64,000 nt of DNA from Mytilus galloprovincialis. Taxonomy: Eukaryota; Mollusca; Bivalvia; Mytilida; Mytilidae. The stretch is from positions 18,148,646-18,212,645 of the forward strand of contig NC_134844.1 in NCBI RefSeq assembly GCF_965363235.1. Reading direction: 5' to 3'. The notes under the pieces are model-generated. The model did no database searches, was not told where the DNA came from, and worked only from the letters and a program-made list of their open reading frames with translations. The translations under genes were made by a program, and so were the position numbers. Shown in pieces: positions 33,578 through 44,900 of the stretch. The first letter of the stretch is position 1; every line of letters starts with the position of its first letter.

Positions 33578-34945
33578 GATAGATAGATAGATAGATAGTT
33601 TATTAACGTCTCACCATTAATATACACAATACAATATTTACATATATCATAAAACATAAATATATATTAATGCCATTCTTAAAAGAATTATGAGAGACAA
33701 AAAGTAAAATTTCATCAAACAATAAAAGGACTTTATAAAACTATGTACATGCACTTATTAAAATTTCTAAAACAAATTACAAAAATTTAACAGTCTAAAA
33801 CAATTTATCGATATAAAAAACGTCTCCTTCTGTCTAAAATAGATTTGCAGGTTTTGGCACATTTGTAAATAATATTAACGTTTTGGCATCCCAACACAAA
33901 AGACAGTTTCTCACGGTTCGTCAACATGTTAAAGTTCTCATCTACACTGTTTATGTATTCATAAAGTTCATTCCTTAAATCGTCATAAAGTGGACATTCA
34001 ATTAGTACATGTTCCTCAGTTTCAGTTTTAGTTTCACACATAAAGCAAGTCCGTTCATGCATTGGTAAACGTTCGAAGCGCCCGGTTTCGATTCGTATGG
34101 GTGCAACCCCACATCTGAATTGCGAATATGCTCTACGTTGAGCAGGAGATAATAGTGTTTTTAAATAAAGTTCACAACTAATTTCGGTTTTAAATGTTCT
34201 ATATGTCCTTAATTTGTTACTACCACCATCCATACGTCTTGCAGAAACTCTATGTAGATCTTCCGTCCACTTATTTCTAAAATCGGTTAAAAGTTTATCT
34301 TCTATTTTCGCTAACACCGTAGTTTTGTGAATGTTCGTGTCATTATACCAGTCACTAATATTACACGATTCAAACTGCTGATAAAGTCTATAATTTGAAT
34401 TTTTACATGCTTTATAACGCCTAAAACTATGTTCCGCCCAGTTATGAATTCTTTTATTTAGTCGATCAGTGTTCATATACCTTAAACGATTCCATTGATT
34501 TATAACAGTTCGCCACTGCCTTACACAAGGTGGTTTCCAGGCTGAATCTCCATTCACTGCTACATTAGGTGTATACCGTCCGACTCCCATATAAAAACGA
34601 ATTGCCTTATTTTGTATTGAATTTATACATGAAAATGTTCTATCACCCCACACTGCCGCTCCGTAGCTGATTGTACTCCAAACAATCGAGTCATACAATT
34701 TTGTGAAAGAATCAAACGGTAGTCCTCCAAAGGATTTATATTTAGATATCACTAGTCCCAAGGCACGGTTGGCGGATGCTGCTACGTGTTTCGCCATTAT
34801 TTGATAGTCCAAATGCTCCGTTAACACTAAACCTAGGTATGTATATTTTCCCACCACATTTATGTAAAGTTCGCCACATTTAAAACTGTTTATTGTCCTT
34901 GGGGTCGAATTTGGTCGGAAACAAAATGTTTGTTATCATGACTTT
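33578..34945 (-). pseudogene. 5'-truncated LINE: RT C-terminus with CCHC motif and (CTAT)n tail
   Basis: An intact 350-codon frame (33805-34857, upstream in-frame to about 34920) encodes the end of an ORF2 protein. It starts with FRPNSTPRTINSFKCGE and GKYTYLGLVLTEHLDYQIMA, the RT thumb; the middle has STISYGAAVWGD. Near the C-terminus it carries RCGVAPIRIETGRFERLP and C-FMC-ETKTETEEH-VLIEC, a zinc-knuckle typical of CR1/RTE-like ORF2. The catalytic RT core is missing. After the stop the 3' UTR ends in about five CTAT repeats (33578-33598), a simple-repeat tail as in some LINE clades. It is a recent-looking but non-autonomous copy. Confidence 0.8.
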
Positions 34946-35281
34946 TTTTGTACTTATTTTTTTTTAAATTATTGCATCTGAAGAATAACGACAGCGAATA
35001 ATAACCATATTGATACATTAAAGAGTCGTTATAATATAAATAGAATTTAGAATATTAATAATAAGGAAAAAAAATAGATTTAAGAAATTAAAGATATACA
35101 AATTGAATAAATAAATGATATAGAAATAAAGGTGCATTTATTAGTTTTTTTTAGCTTTGTACTGTCGCTTGATTTTTAAATTTTGTTTCAACTTTAATTA
35201 TGTTTTAGCTGGTTCGGGTCTAGCAGCTTAAATATAAAATAAAATACAGACATACAAAGTAAAAGTAAATTTTGTTTTGGA
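34946..35281. other. Gene-free stretch between LINE fragments
   Basis: AT-rich DNA with no exon or repeat recognised. Confidence 0.3.
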
Positions 35282-36425
35282 CTATAAAATACATTTCATT
35301 ATACAAATCTCTCTGAATTTTTTTATGTATTCATGAACAGCCTTAACTATCTGCACATTGTCTGCAATACTCATAGATTGACCACTAAAAAGTATTAACT
35401 TTGAATCAACATCAACTCCATAAGCAGACAGTTTATCAAGAAGGGTGATCCTGTTAAAAGTGTGTGATGGACAATTAAAAAAATAATGTTGATTGTCTTC
35501 ACATTTATATAAACATTTAAGACAGAAAGGTAACCTATCAAAAGATCATGAAACAAGTGAGTATTTAAATTACTTGCATCGTTTCGTAATGGACAATGAA
35601 TAATATTAAATTTTCTCATACCTGAACAAAAATATTTAGGAGGCATCTTTGGTTTATATATTTTATCAAGTACTGATTTGAACTGGTTAATCGACAAAGC
35701 ATTGTTTGCATTAGTATCCAGAGTTTTTCAACAGATGGTGTGAAACTTCTATAATTATATGAAACTGTTCTGCACCTTATAATTTTGAGAGTCTCTCCTA
35801 AGATTGTAATCAATTGGTTTGAGAAGACAAGGTTCTAATAAATCTATCAAGTAACTTGGAGAAAATCCATTTTTTATTTTATAAAATGTAGTAACTTTAT
35901 GCTTCTTCCTTCTGTCTGATAATTTTTCAGACATATTTTAGTGTATGATTTTTTAAGAGAAGTTGTACGTCGGAGACCCATAATTATACGAGCAGCTTCA
36001 ATTTGAACACTTTCTAATAAGTTAGCTTCTTGTAAAGTACAATTATCCAATATAATGTTTGCATATTCTAGAATATGGCAAATAAATGCTGTATAAATTG
36101 TATTACGTATATTTTTATCCAAACTATATTTTACTTGTCTTAATTAATATAATTTAGAACATGCTTTTTTTATAAATTGCATTTATTTGTAATTGCCAAT
36201 TAGCCTTACCCTCAAAGTTGAGACCTAGGTGAGAGGAGGATTGGTATCATTTCTAGAAAATAAAAGTGTTTCTGTTTTGGAAGGATTAAAGGTTACAGCC
36301 CAGTTTTCAGCCAATGTTTTGATCCTCCCAAGATCATCAGTAAAACACATAGAAACAGTATCATAGTAATTATCAATAGTGGCATATTAAGAGATGCCAT
36401 CTGCAAATAATCTAATATGATTACA
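35282..36425 (-). pseudogene. CR1/jockey-like LINE RT C-terminal half, degraded
   Basis: In minus order the motifs are RLFADGIS (catalytic FADD changed to FADG, then a stop), LAENWAVTFNPSKTETLLFS, CHILEYANIILDNCTLQEAN, QIEAARIIMGLRR, NQFKSVLDKIYKPKMPPKYF and LRNDASNLNTHLF. The tail runs through NRITLLDKLSAYGVDVDSKL to a TAG at 35282-35284. At least two frameshifts and several stops separate the pieces. The 5' half of ORF2 is missing; a Penelope-like fragment abuts directly. Confidence 0.75.
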
Positions 36426-36429
36426 GTCT

Positions 36430-36775
36430 TGAATGGTAACCTTTTAGAATAAGTGTATTTAAAGGATCGATAAGTTTACCAAGATCGTTTCTAAATTTTC
36501 GGGCACGGTAAACAACATTTCCGTTAAAATAAGGATGTGCTATCTCGTTTGAAATAAGTTTCAACAAAACTTCAAAACCAAATCTTTATAACTATAAACA
36601 AATTTAGTAAAGGTTTTGAGTAATTTGTGGTAACGAAATACCTGGCTTAATAATTTACTAGTAATACATAGATTACTTTCGTTCAAATAAAAAACATCAC
36701 AACAGACACGGACATAGTGAACCAGTTGTGAATTACAAAAACCATAAGCTGTTGCCAAAGGAACTTCACCATCCG
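36430..36775 (-). pseudogene. Penelope-like RT C-terminal fragment
   Basis: SQLVHYVRVCCDVFYLNESN and LLSQVFRYHKLLKTF match the fragment at 25690-26233, followed downstream by ISNEIAHPYFNGNVVYRAR. It ends where the CR1-like fragment begins. Confidence 0.6.
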
Positions 36776-36869
36776 AATTAGAAAATTAACAATGGGACCG
36801 AAATTACTTCGCCCACCCTTTCAAAAATCCTGGATCCGCCCCTGCGTATTATATTATTGAAGTTTTGTT

Positions 36870-37155
36870 GTTTTGGCGCAAATAAAAGATTTAGATTTTT
36901 TTTCAAAAGTAGCGCATATGCAATGCACCCCCTCTTTGAAGACCTCTAAACAGGTAAAATTCACCTGTATTTGTATGTCTGGTGTATGTATATCACACGT
37001 TCCATCTACGAGCGATATCTTTTTGTGCAAAAAGTAACTCATTTGCGCCACAACTTAATTGCGCCAATACTTCTTTTGCGCCACCTAATTTTCAAAACTA
37101 TATGTATTATTAGCGCCAAAAAAATAATCATCTAATTGCGCCAATTTTTTTATTT
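36870..37155. repeat. Repeat region rich in TTGCGCCA
   Basis: TTTTGGCGCAAATAA at the left is in reverse orientation to several TTGCGCC(A) copies at 37029-37146. It may be a decayed TIR element; no gene. Confidence 0.4.
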
Positions 37156-37159
37156 TTTT

Positions 37160-37917
37160 TTTCCCATATATAACAACTAAATGATTGACTAGATACCATC
37201 AGCAAAAAATTCTTCTGACATTGTACACAGAAATTTTGAATTAGCCTCGCATCGTAATAAAATTATCCCGCTTCCTGGATAGTTACACAATACAAAGTCA
37301 TCATCTTTATTTCCAACAACACCTATACCATCCAATATTCTGTGAAATTCTGCTTGATTTTTATGTTAAGCAGGACGCAGTTTTCTTCTCTCTCAATACA
37401 TTAATTGACGCACATATTTTAAATCTCTCTTTTCTAATTTTTTTCTTCAATTTTGAAGAGTTCTGAATTTATTATTTTTGAAGGTAGCTCTGACAATATA
37501 TTGGTTGCTTATCATTTGCATGCAGGACCTCAACATTTGACGTTCTAATTTCTGGACACTGATAATAATAAAAAAAAAATCTTTTTACAAATAAAAACAT
37601 GGTATTTTTTAGTGCCAAAATCGGCTATGAAATTTTAACAATTATGTGTACAATTCTTGCAAGATTTTAATGAAGTTTAAATTGTACGTTTAATAATCAA
37701 TGCTTTTGATGCGTTTCGAAATCAACACTGAGTAATTAATTTTTAAAAGAGTTCTGCCTTTTAGAACAAATAATTATATTGGTAATGACATTTCATTATC
37801 TGAATCCTTAAATTAAGAGACATATAAATTGTTCTAAATTGTTTTATTTAGTTATTGCCCTTGTATCGTAAATAGATAACATACATGCAATGCATAGAAT
37901 ATTGTGTATAGGCTTTT
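37160..37917. other. Gene-free stretch
   Basis: No exon or repeat was recognised. Confidence 0.3.
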
Positions 37918-38737
37918 CTGACTGTAAAAATTGACTATGAAGGGCAATAACTCCTTAGGGGGTCAATTGACTATTTTGGTCATACTGACTTATTTTTAGT
38001 TCTTACTTTGCTGTACATTATTGCTGTTTACAGTTTATCTCTATCTATAATAATATTCAAGATAATAACAAATAAAACAGCAAAATTTCCTCAAAATTAC
38101 CAATTCAGGGGCAGCAACCTAACAACCGATTATCCGATTCATCTGAAAATTCCAGGGCAGATAGATCGTGACCTGATCAACAATTTTACTTCCAGTCAGA
38201 TTTGCTCTTAATGCTTTGGTTTTTGAGTTATAAGCCAAAAACTGCATTTTACCCCCATGTTCTATTTTTAGCCATGGCGGCCATCTTGGTTTGTTGGCCG
38301 AGTTACCGGACACATTTTTTTTAACTGAATACCCCAATGATGATTATGGCTAAGTTTGGTTAAATTTGGCCCAGTAGTTTCAGAGGAGAAGATTTTTCTA
38401 AAAGATTACTAAGATTTACGAAAAATGGTTAAAAATTGACTATAAAGGGCAATAACTCGTAAAGTGGTCAACTGACCATTTTGGTCATGTTGACTTATTT
38501 GTAGATCTTACTTTGTTGAACATTATTGCTGTTTACAGTTTATCTCTATCTATTACAATAATATTCAAGATAATAACCAAAAACAGCAAAATTTCCTTAA
38601 AATTACCATTTCAGGGGCACAAACCCAACAACCGATTATCCGATTCATCTGAAAATTCTAGGGCAGATAGATCGTGACCTGATAAACAATTTTACTTCCT
38701 GTCCGATTTGCTCTAAATGCTTTGGTTTTTGAGTGAA
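37918..38737 (-). mobile_element. Two tandem partial copies of Helitron-like family R2
   Basis: 37918-38425 and 38430-38737 repeat the same series: AAGGGCAATAACTC, TGACTTATTT, GCTGTTTACAGTTTATCTCT, CCGATTATCCGATTCATCTG. Both match, in reverse, the full copy at 50661-51446. The second copy stops abruptly where the CACGTG array starts. Confidence 0.75.
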
Positions 38738-39055
38738 ATTAACGTGAAATTAACGTAAATTTCACGTGAAAAAAATCACGTGAATTTCACGTTAATCGAG
38801 CTTATACGCGTAATTCACGTGAAATATTTCACGTGAATTTCACGTGAAAAATTTACGTGAATTTCACGTGAAAGCTTAATTCACGTGAATTTCACGTGAA
38901 ATATCTGATTCACGTGAAATTCACGTGAAATAGTTCACGTGAAATTCATATGAATTGAGCTTTCACATGAAATTCATGTGAGATTTTTCACGTGAAATTC
39001 ACGTTAATTGAGCATTCACGTGAAATTCACGTGAATTGAGCTTTCATGTGAATTA
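38738..39055. repeat. Array of TTCACGTGAA palindromes
   Basis: I count 14 perfect CACGTG hexamers and several one-base variants (CATATG, CACATG, CATGTG) in about 320 bp. Most sit in TTCACGTGAA and are spaced 10-20 bp, with GAGCTTTCAC-like spacers recurring. CACGTG is the canonical E-box for bHLH factors of the Myc/USF/Clock type. Whether it is a satellite or a regulatory array cannot be told from sequence. Confidence 0.9.
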
Positions 39056-40146
39056 TTCTATATTATAATTAAACTTTAAAATATCCATATCATTTGACAC
39101 TTCAGCATAATATATTATTCACACATCATGTTCTCTCTTATATTCGCTGTAATGATTCATCTGTAGATCTATAGTATGTGATACTTCTTTAAATAAACTA
39201 GTTTTTTTATGGTTATTACTAATGTATACATTAAAAGTGTATGAAAACCAAACACTCAGTGCACAGACTCAGATTTCTTGGTTTTAAACATTTTATTATG
39301 TTACACCTGTATATAAATATTTGTAATGTATCATTTGACAACCCTAACAATAGTCCAATATTATTGAAAGACATAATTGACTTAATTATGTCAGGTAAAC
39401 AACTGTATTGTTTGTCCATGTGCCAAATCAGACCCTTTTTTTAGTTTTTTTTATATACATATATAGGTCTTTTTTTATGGTACGTATTGTCCTGATTCGA
39501 AATCTTTCCTTCAAGGAATTTTTTTTTAAGAAATCTAATTTTTGCAAACTTACAAAATAACAACAACAATAAATTTAAAATTTTTGAATCAGTGTAATAA
39601 AATATAGAACTATATAAATCTCAAGTACAAAACAAGTTAAAATGCACAATGATTGTTTGTTTAAAAAGTTTTAAAATCTGTATTTCCAGCTTGATCTTGT
39701 CTGGGTCAGCCTGCCTTTTCTCAAATGTTACCTACAAAATAAATAATGTTAAGAACATGTTTCATCCTGTCTGATGTTTTTATTATATGAACACTAAACT
39801 AAATGAAAGCATATAAATAACTGTTAAAAGCTGTATTATGTGAGGTTTATTAGAGAACTTCTATGATTTGTTTGTGAGTGACTTGATCTAGTTGATATAC
39901 CTGTATACCAATAACTCCCTTTAAAAATGTGTTTAATCCTTTTATTTCTTTAAAACACTTTTCCTCTAGCACATGTAAATTGTACATTTTATAACTTAGC
40001 CTGATTTATTAAACAAGATCAACTACTGGCATTCCTCTTGACCAATCATATCAAAGTATTCCCTATTATGCTAATCATATAATAATTATATACTTCTTTT
40101 GGTGCTCTTTCAGTTAGTTGACCTTAGTCTATGTTTATTAAAAAAA
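39056..40146. other. Gene-free stretch
   Basis: No gene was established. A possible minus-strand exon at about 39670-39731 (after TTTTGTAG) is discussed under rejected items. Confidence 0.3.
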
Positions 40147-40935
40147 AATAGAGGCTCTTAAGATCCTGTGTCGCTCACCTTGGTATATGTGCATATTAAA
40201 CAAATTACACAGATGGATTCATATCAGAATTGTGTTTTGGTGATGGTGATGTGTTTGTAAATCTTTATTTACTGATATTCGTGCTACTTACAATTTTCTC
40301 TATCAATAATAAACTTGGCCCTTTTGTTACAGAGGAAAATATTTTGTAAAAATGTACAAAAATTTACCAAATTAATGAAAATTGTTTAAAATTAACTATA
40401 AAGGGCAACAACTCCTTAAAGGGTCATCTGACTATTTTGGTCATGTGACTTATTTGAAGATTTTACTTTGCTTAACAATATTGCTGTTTACAGCTTTTCT
40501 CTATGTATAATAGTATTCAAGATAATAACCAAAAATGGCAAAATTTCTTTAAAAATTACCAATTGGGGACAGAAACCCAACAACCAGTGGTTCACTTCAT
40601 CTGAAAATTTCAGGGCAAATAGATTTTACCTTGATAAACAATTAAACTACTTGTCAGATTTGCTTTTAATGCTTAAATTGGTTTCAAAGTTATAAGCAAA
40701 AATCTACATTGTACCCTTATGTTCTATTTTTAGCCATGACTTACATCTTGGTTGGTTGGCCGGGTAACTGCACACATTTTTTAACTAGATACCCCAATGA
40801 TGATTGTGGCAATGTTTAGTTTAATTTGATCCAGTAGATTTAGAGGAGATTTTTTGTAAAAGTTAACAGACGATGACAAAGACAATGACGACGGACGCAA
40901 AGTGATGAGAAAAGCTTGGGCCAGGTGACCTAAAA
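40147..40935 (-). mobile_element. Near full-length copy of Helitron-like family R2
   Basis: It runs from TAGAGGCTCTTAAGATCCTG, the hairpin end, to GGGCCAGGTGACC. It is colinear with 50661-51446 in the opposite orientation and has no protein-coding capacity. The terminal hairpin is imperfect here. Confidence 0.7.
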
Positions 40936-41032
40936 AAAGGACACTATCCAACATTGAGGACACAAATAGAAGTGCTCAGGGCAAAAATCTCTGTCATTTG
41001 ATATCTAGTTTATTATATCTTGTAAACTTCAC

Positions 41033-41297
41033 AGCTGCTTTTGCATGGGTACTATTTCTGTACTAAAATGTGTAGTACTGGAAATTTACTTTTAATATTT
41101 AGTACTATCTCTTTACCTTTTCATATTTAGTATTATCGCTTTACTTTTCATATTTAGTACTATCTCTTTACTTTAAAATTATTGGAATATTTAGGTATAC
41201 ATTACAATAAAAAATAACAAAACAGTACTGAATATTAAAAGTAGATTTCCAGTACTACAGTTTTTTGTATACATGTAGTACCTATGCAAAAGCAGCT
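41033..41297. mobile_element. Foldback element with AGCTGCTTTTGCAT ends
   Basis: AGCTGCTTTTGCAT at the left pairs with ATGCAAAAGCAGCT at the right. Pairing continues through AGTACTGGAAATTTACTTTT, giving arms of about 85 bp. The centre repeats ATTTAGTACTATCTCTTTAC. Confidence 0.75.
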
Positions 41298-41299
41298 AT

Positions 41300-41447
41300 T
41301 TAGATACCACAATAATGATTGCAGCTAAATTTGGTTCAATATATGACCCAACCAGTGAGATAGGAAGATTTTTTTGACGATGAACAACAACCAACCCCAA
41401 GTGCTATAATAAAGCAAAGCTCACTTGGCCCATGGATCCAGGTGAGG
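41300..41447 (-). mobile_element. 5' part of a Helitron-like R2 copy
   Basis: It ends AGCTCACTTGGCCC and CCAGGTGAGGTAAAAAAGG, the 5' end of R2 in reverse orientation. Confidence 0.6.
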
Positions 41448-41711
41448 TAAAAAAGGACTCTCCTAGCATAAAGCTCTATGTGAAGTCATTCATTTAATAA
41501 ATGTAATATATATGCCTATTCATGTTTAAATGACCATTGCTGATAAATTGTTTCAAAATATGTGCTCATAAATTGTTTCAAAAAATGTGCTCACAGATTG
41601 ACATCAAGAATACTATTAAAGTGTTGCTTCACTACTTTAACTTACTTTACATCAGAAAAATCTACATTTTACATAAGCAAAGCTTAAAATACAATATAAT
41701 AAGTTAACTTC

Positions 41712-41906
41712 TTAATTATCATTAATTAATGCATACTTTCTGTATCTTTCTATTCTCTTTTCTTCTCTCTCAATGATGGTTCTCCACTTTCCCTCAGAGC
41801 TATCATCCAAGATATCTTGGAGATAGCTCTTGAAACTTTTCCAAAAGTCCCCAAGAGGCTCTCCATTCTGCTTGCGCAGTTGTCTCTTATCATGGCAAAA
41901 AGACCT
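41712..41906 (-). CDS. Divergent gene, exon 7 and stop
   Basis: It follows TTTTTCAG and encodes the last 64 residues, starting RSFCHDKRQLRKQNGEPLGD and ending YALINDN before TAA at 41712-41714. A different frame (41750-41962) is open over the same DNA but breaks the junction. Confidence 0.75.
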   Translation of the reverse strand, partial: RSFCHDKRQLRKQNGEPLGDFWKSFKSYLQDILDDSSEGKWRTIIEREEKRIERYRKYALINDN

Positions 41907-44900
41907 CTGAAAAAATATTTAAGCATATACAGTATATTTGAAACCAATGCAAGTTCATGCAAGAGTGAACTTTAAAATTATAAATACTTTCTTTTTATAA
42001 CCTTATAGACACTGATGCTAATCATTTTTTTACAATGTTTAAGTCTGTTTGGGCTATATCCACATTGATATGGAAATATTTGCCACATGTAAATAAAAAA
42101 ATATCATGGTTTAAACTACATGGAGACCTTTATATTTCTTTGTCCTTATAATGAAATTAAACTTGAAGCTGTATTAAAGAGGGCTTAGCCAGTGCTGCAC
42201 ACCTTCATCAACTTGTACATATTCAGCAATTCATTGTCACTCTTACTTACTATTTCACTTCTGTAATCTTATAATTTGAATGTCTGTTTTGGTAATTATT
42301 ATGTTTCAAATGAAGAAGAATATTATATGTTATTCAGGTCTCAGACAGGGTATGTACTGTGACATTCCTGGCTTACAGTTTATATCCCCTGAGCCAGCGT
42401 ACAGTGGATATAGGTACTAACCAAGCAGGTGTGAGCTAATTTTGACCTTACACGATAATGAAAATCTTTGGTTTGTTCACATTATACCAATGTGTACTTC
42501 AATCTAAACATAATTGTTGTTATAAGAAATGGTTTGGTTGTAGGTTGATGATTAAAGATGTCTCATTATTTTCCCAAAAAAAGAATGATTACTAAAAACA
42601 TATGCAAATATTTGTGAAAGTTGACGATCTTATTGTCCGATATGATTCTATATTCATTGCAACTACTTTTCTGATAGAAGGCCACTGTGTGTGTGTAATA
42701 AGAATAGCTGTTAATAATTGCATTGAAATCTCTCATGCATATGTTATATCTCAATATTTTATTCCCAAAAGAAGCGTTGTGTACTGTGCTAATAGCTGAC
42801 AACTTGATTCATTTTGTACAGTGCATAGTTGAAGTTGTTGTACCCCGTACACAAAAACATTATTTCCATGCTCGTTTATTACCCAAAATATTTCAAGGAA
42901 AGAGTAATCACAGATATGTTTATGATTGGTAACTATTACTTTTGCCCTGTATTAGCTTTGTTTCAGATAAAACATGTAAATGTTGTGACAATTGTATCAT
43001 AATTGAAAATGGTGTTGACATTCACAACTATTTGCGAATGTACAAGTTAATTGTTCTTATTTCATATCAAAGGTGTTTTATAAATAGGAAAAAATTGATG
43101 CAAAAATTATTTTGGAGCATGAATTTCAAATGTTGAGAAATATACATTGAATATTGATAAAGCAAAACAAAGATTTTCGTTACTGTGTCAGGTCAAAATC
43201 ACTGATGCGCGCTTGGTTTAGTACCTATATCCGGTGTATTGATGATAAACGGTGATGTTATCATCACTAAAACATGCTTAGATTTATGCAAGAATTTATA
43301 TGCTGATTTTGATAACATTATAGTTAGTTATGCATGACATCCAGGTTGAGAATTTTGACATCAAGGTTAGTTTTCTCGTTTGAATTGTTTTACATTGTCT
43401 TTTCAGGGCCTTTTATAGCTGATTACGCGGTATGGGCTTGCTCATTGTTGAAGGCCGTACGGTTTTCTATAGTTGTTATGTTTGTGTCAATTTGGTCATT
43501 TGTGGATAGTTGTCTCATTGGCAATAATACCACATCTTCTTTTTTATATGGTATAGTATTTTACTGAAATTAAGATAGTCCTTCTTTTAAATAAAAACAG
43601 GCAAAATGATTTTATCACTACTGTTTATAATGAATATGACTTTTTGTTTAAGTGATACATGAAGAGTGAGTTGTATACAACAGACACATGTATTAGTTTA
43701 ATAACTATAAGTTAGAGTACTTAAATGAAAAAACATCAGCAACAAACTGCTCTAGCTTTCATAAAAACTGCAATCTTATTATTGTTATTAATTTTATTTG
43801 GTATCTTGTGAAGAGTTATATAGTCTTGTTAAAAAAGATCATTAAACCACATCTTCTTTTTTATATTAAAAATTGGAGGAAATTCATTTAACTCTTTTCT
43901 ATAATTATTACATGTTTACATTGCTTTGTCCTTGTAATAAAGCAAAGTGTATACATGAAAGCTTCCTAATATGCATGATTATTATCTTACCAGGGCAACT
44001 GCTAAATTGCATGTGTCCTCTGATTCCTCTTTCATGAACTTTCCATAGATGGATTTGGTCAAGCTATTGATGCCTAAAGCACCAACATCCTCATTTTTGA
44101 CGGAGCGACTTAAGATCTAAGAAAGACAAAAATTAAAGTAATATGAAACAAGAGGCTCTCAAGAGTCTGAAATACCAGTTTATGGGCAGATTTTAATCCA
44201 ATGATATGACAATAACATAATAAAATGGATGGTTTTCACAAACACAGTGAAAAATGCAGAATTACGCATTTTCTGTCATTCTTTCCATTAAGAAAACATT
44301 TTGCACTGCAAAAAAATTACAAATTAAATTAAAGAAGGGTTTGATATTTCTACTTTATTGAATCTTGCAAAATACATAGTTGTTTCTTGGAGAGCACATA
44401 TACTTTTCTAATCTGAAATTTATCACAATTTGATTAAAACAAAGGGAAATCAAGAAATTTACAAAATATGCATATTTTGTTGCCATAGTTTCTTGTTTTC
44501 AAGGTAACCCATTCAATGTGTAAGTTTATTCAATTTTCAGAATACCTTGTACTTTGTCTGGCTAGATTATACAAAAGTACAAATATTGACAATATATATA
44601 TATATATGTATGATAACTTAATCAATTACAGTAATATTTGGCCAAAATAAGGGCCTTATGACTTGCAGAATATATCATTATTTAATATTAACATTACAAA
44701 TCTTATTATTCAACTGCATGTTGATGTTTAGAGCGAATTCATCATATGATTGGTAGAAACTATTACCTATGACATTAAACAAAACTTCATATTCCCCTCT
44801 GAATGTCGTGATTGACTTTTGCAATGTTAATTTTTACGGCAGTAAATGTTTAAAAATAGCATTTTGATACGGTTTATTTTAAAAATCATTTCTAATTTAA

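Noticed and set aside
38738-39055. CACGTG array as subterminal repeats of a CACTA element encoding both divergent genes
   Set aside because: No CACTA/CACTG terminus or matching array on the right side is visible; the right end is outside the window. Kept only as a hypothesis.
39670-39731. Possible minus-strand exon after TTTTGTAG (VTFEKRQADPDKIKLEIQ)
   Set aside because: The partner gene already stops at 41712, and a plus-strand acceptor is equally plausible over the same bases. No connecting exon was found.
42602-43136. Plus-strand frames of 64-69 codons as host exons
   Set aside because: They lie inside a TIR element within an intron, lack consistent splice sites and match no family I know.
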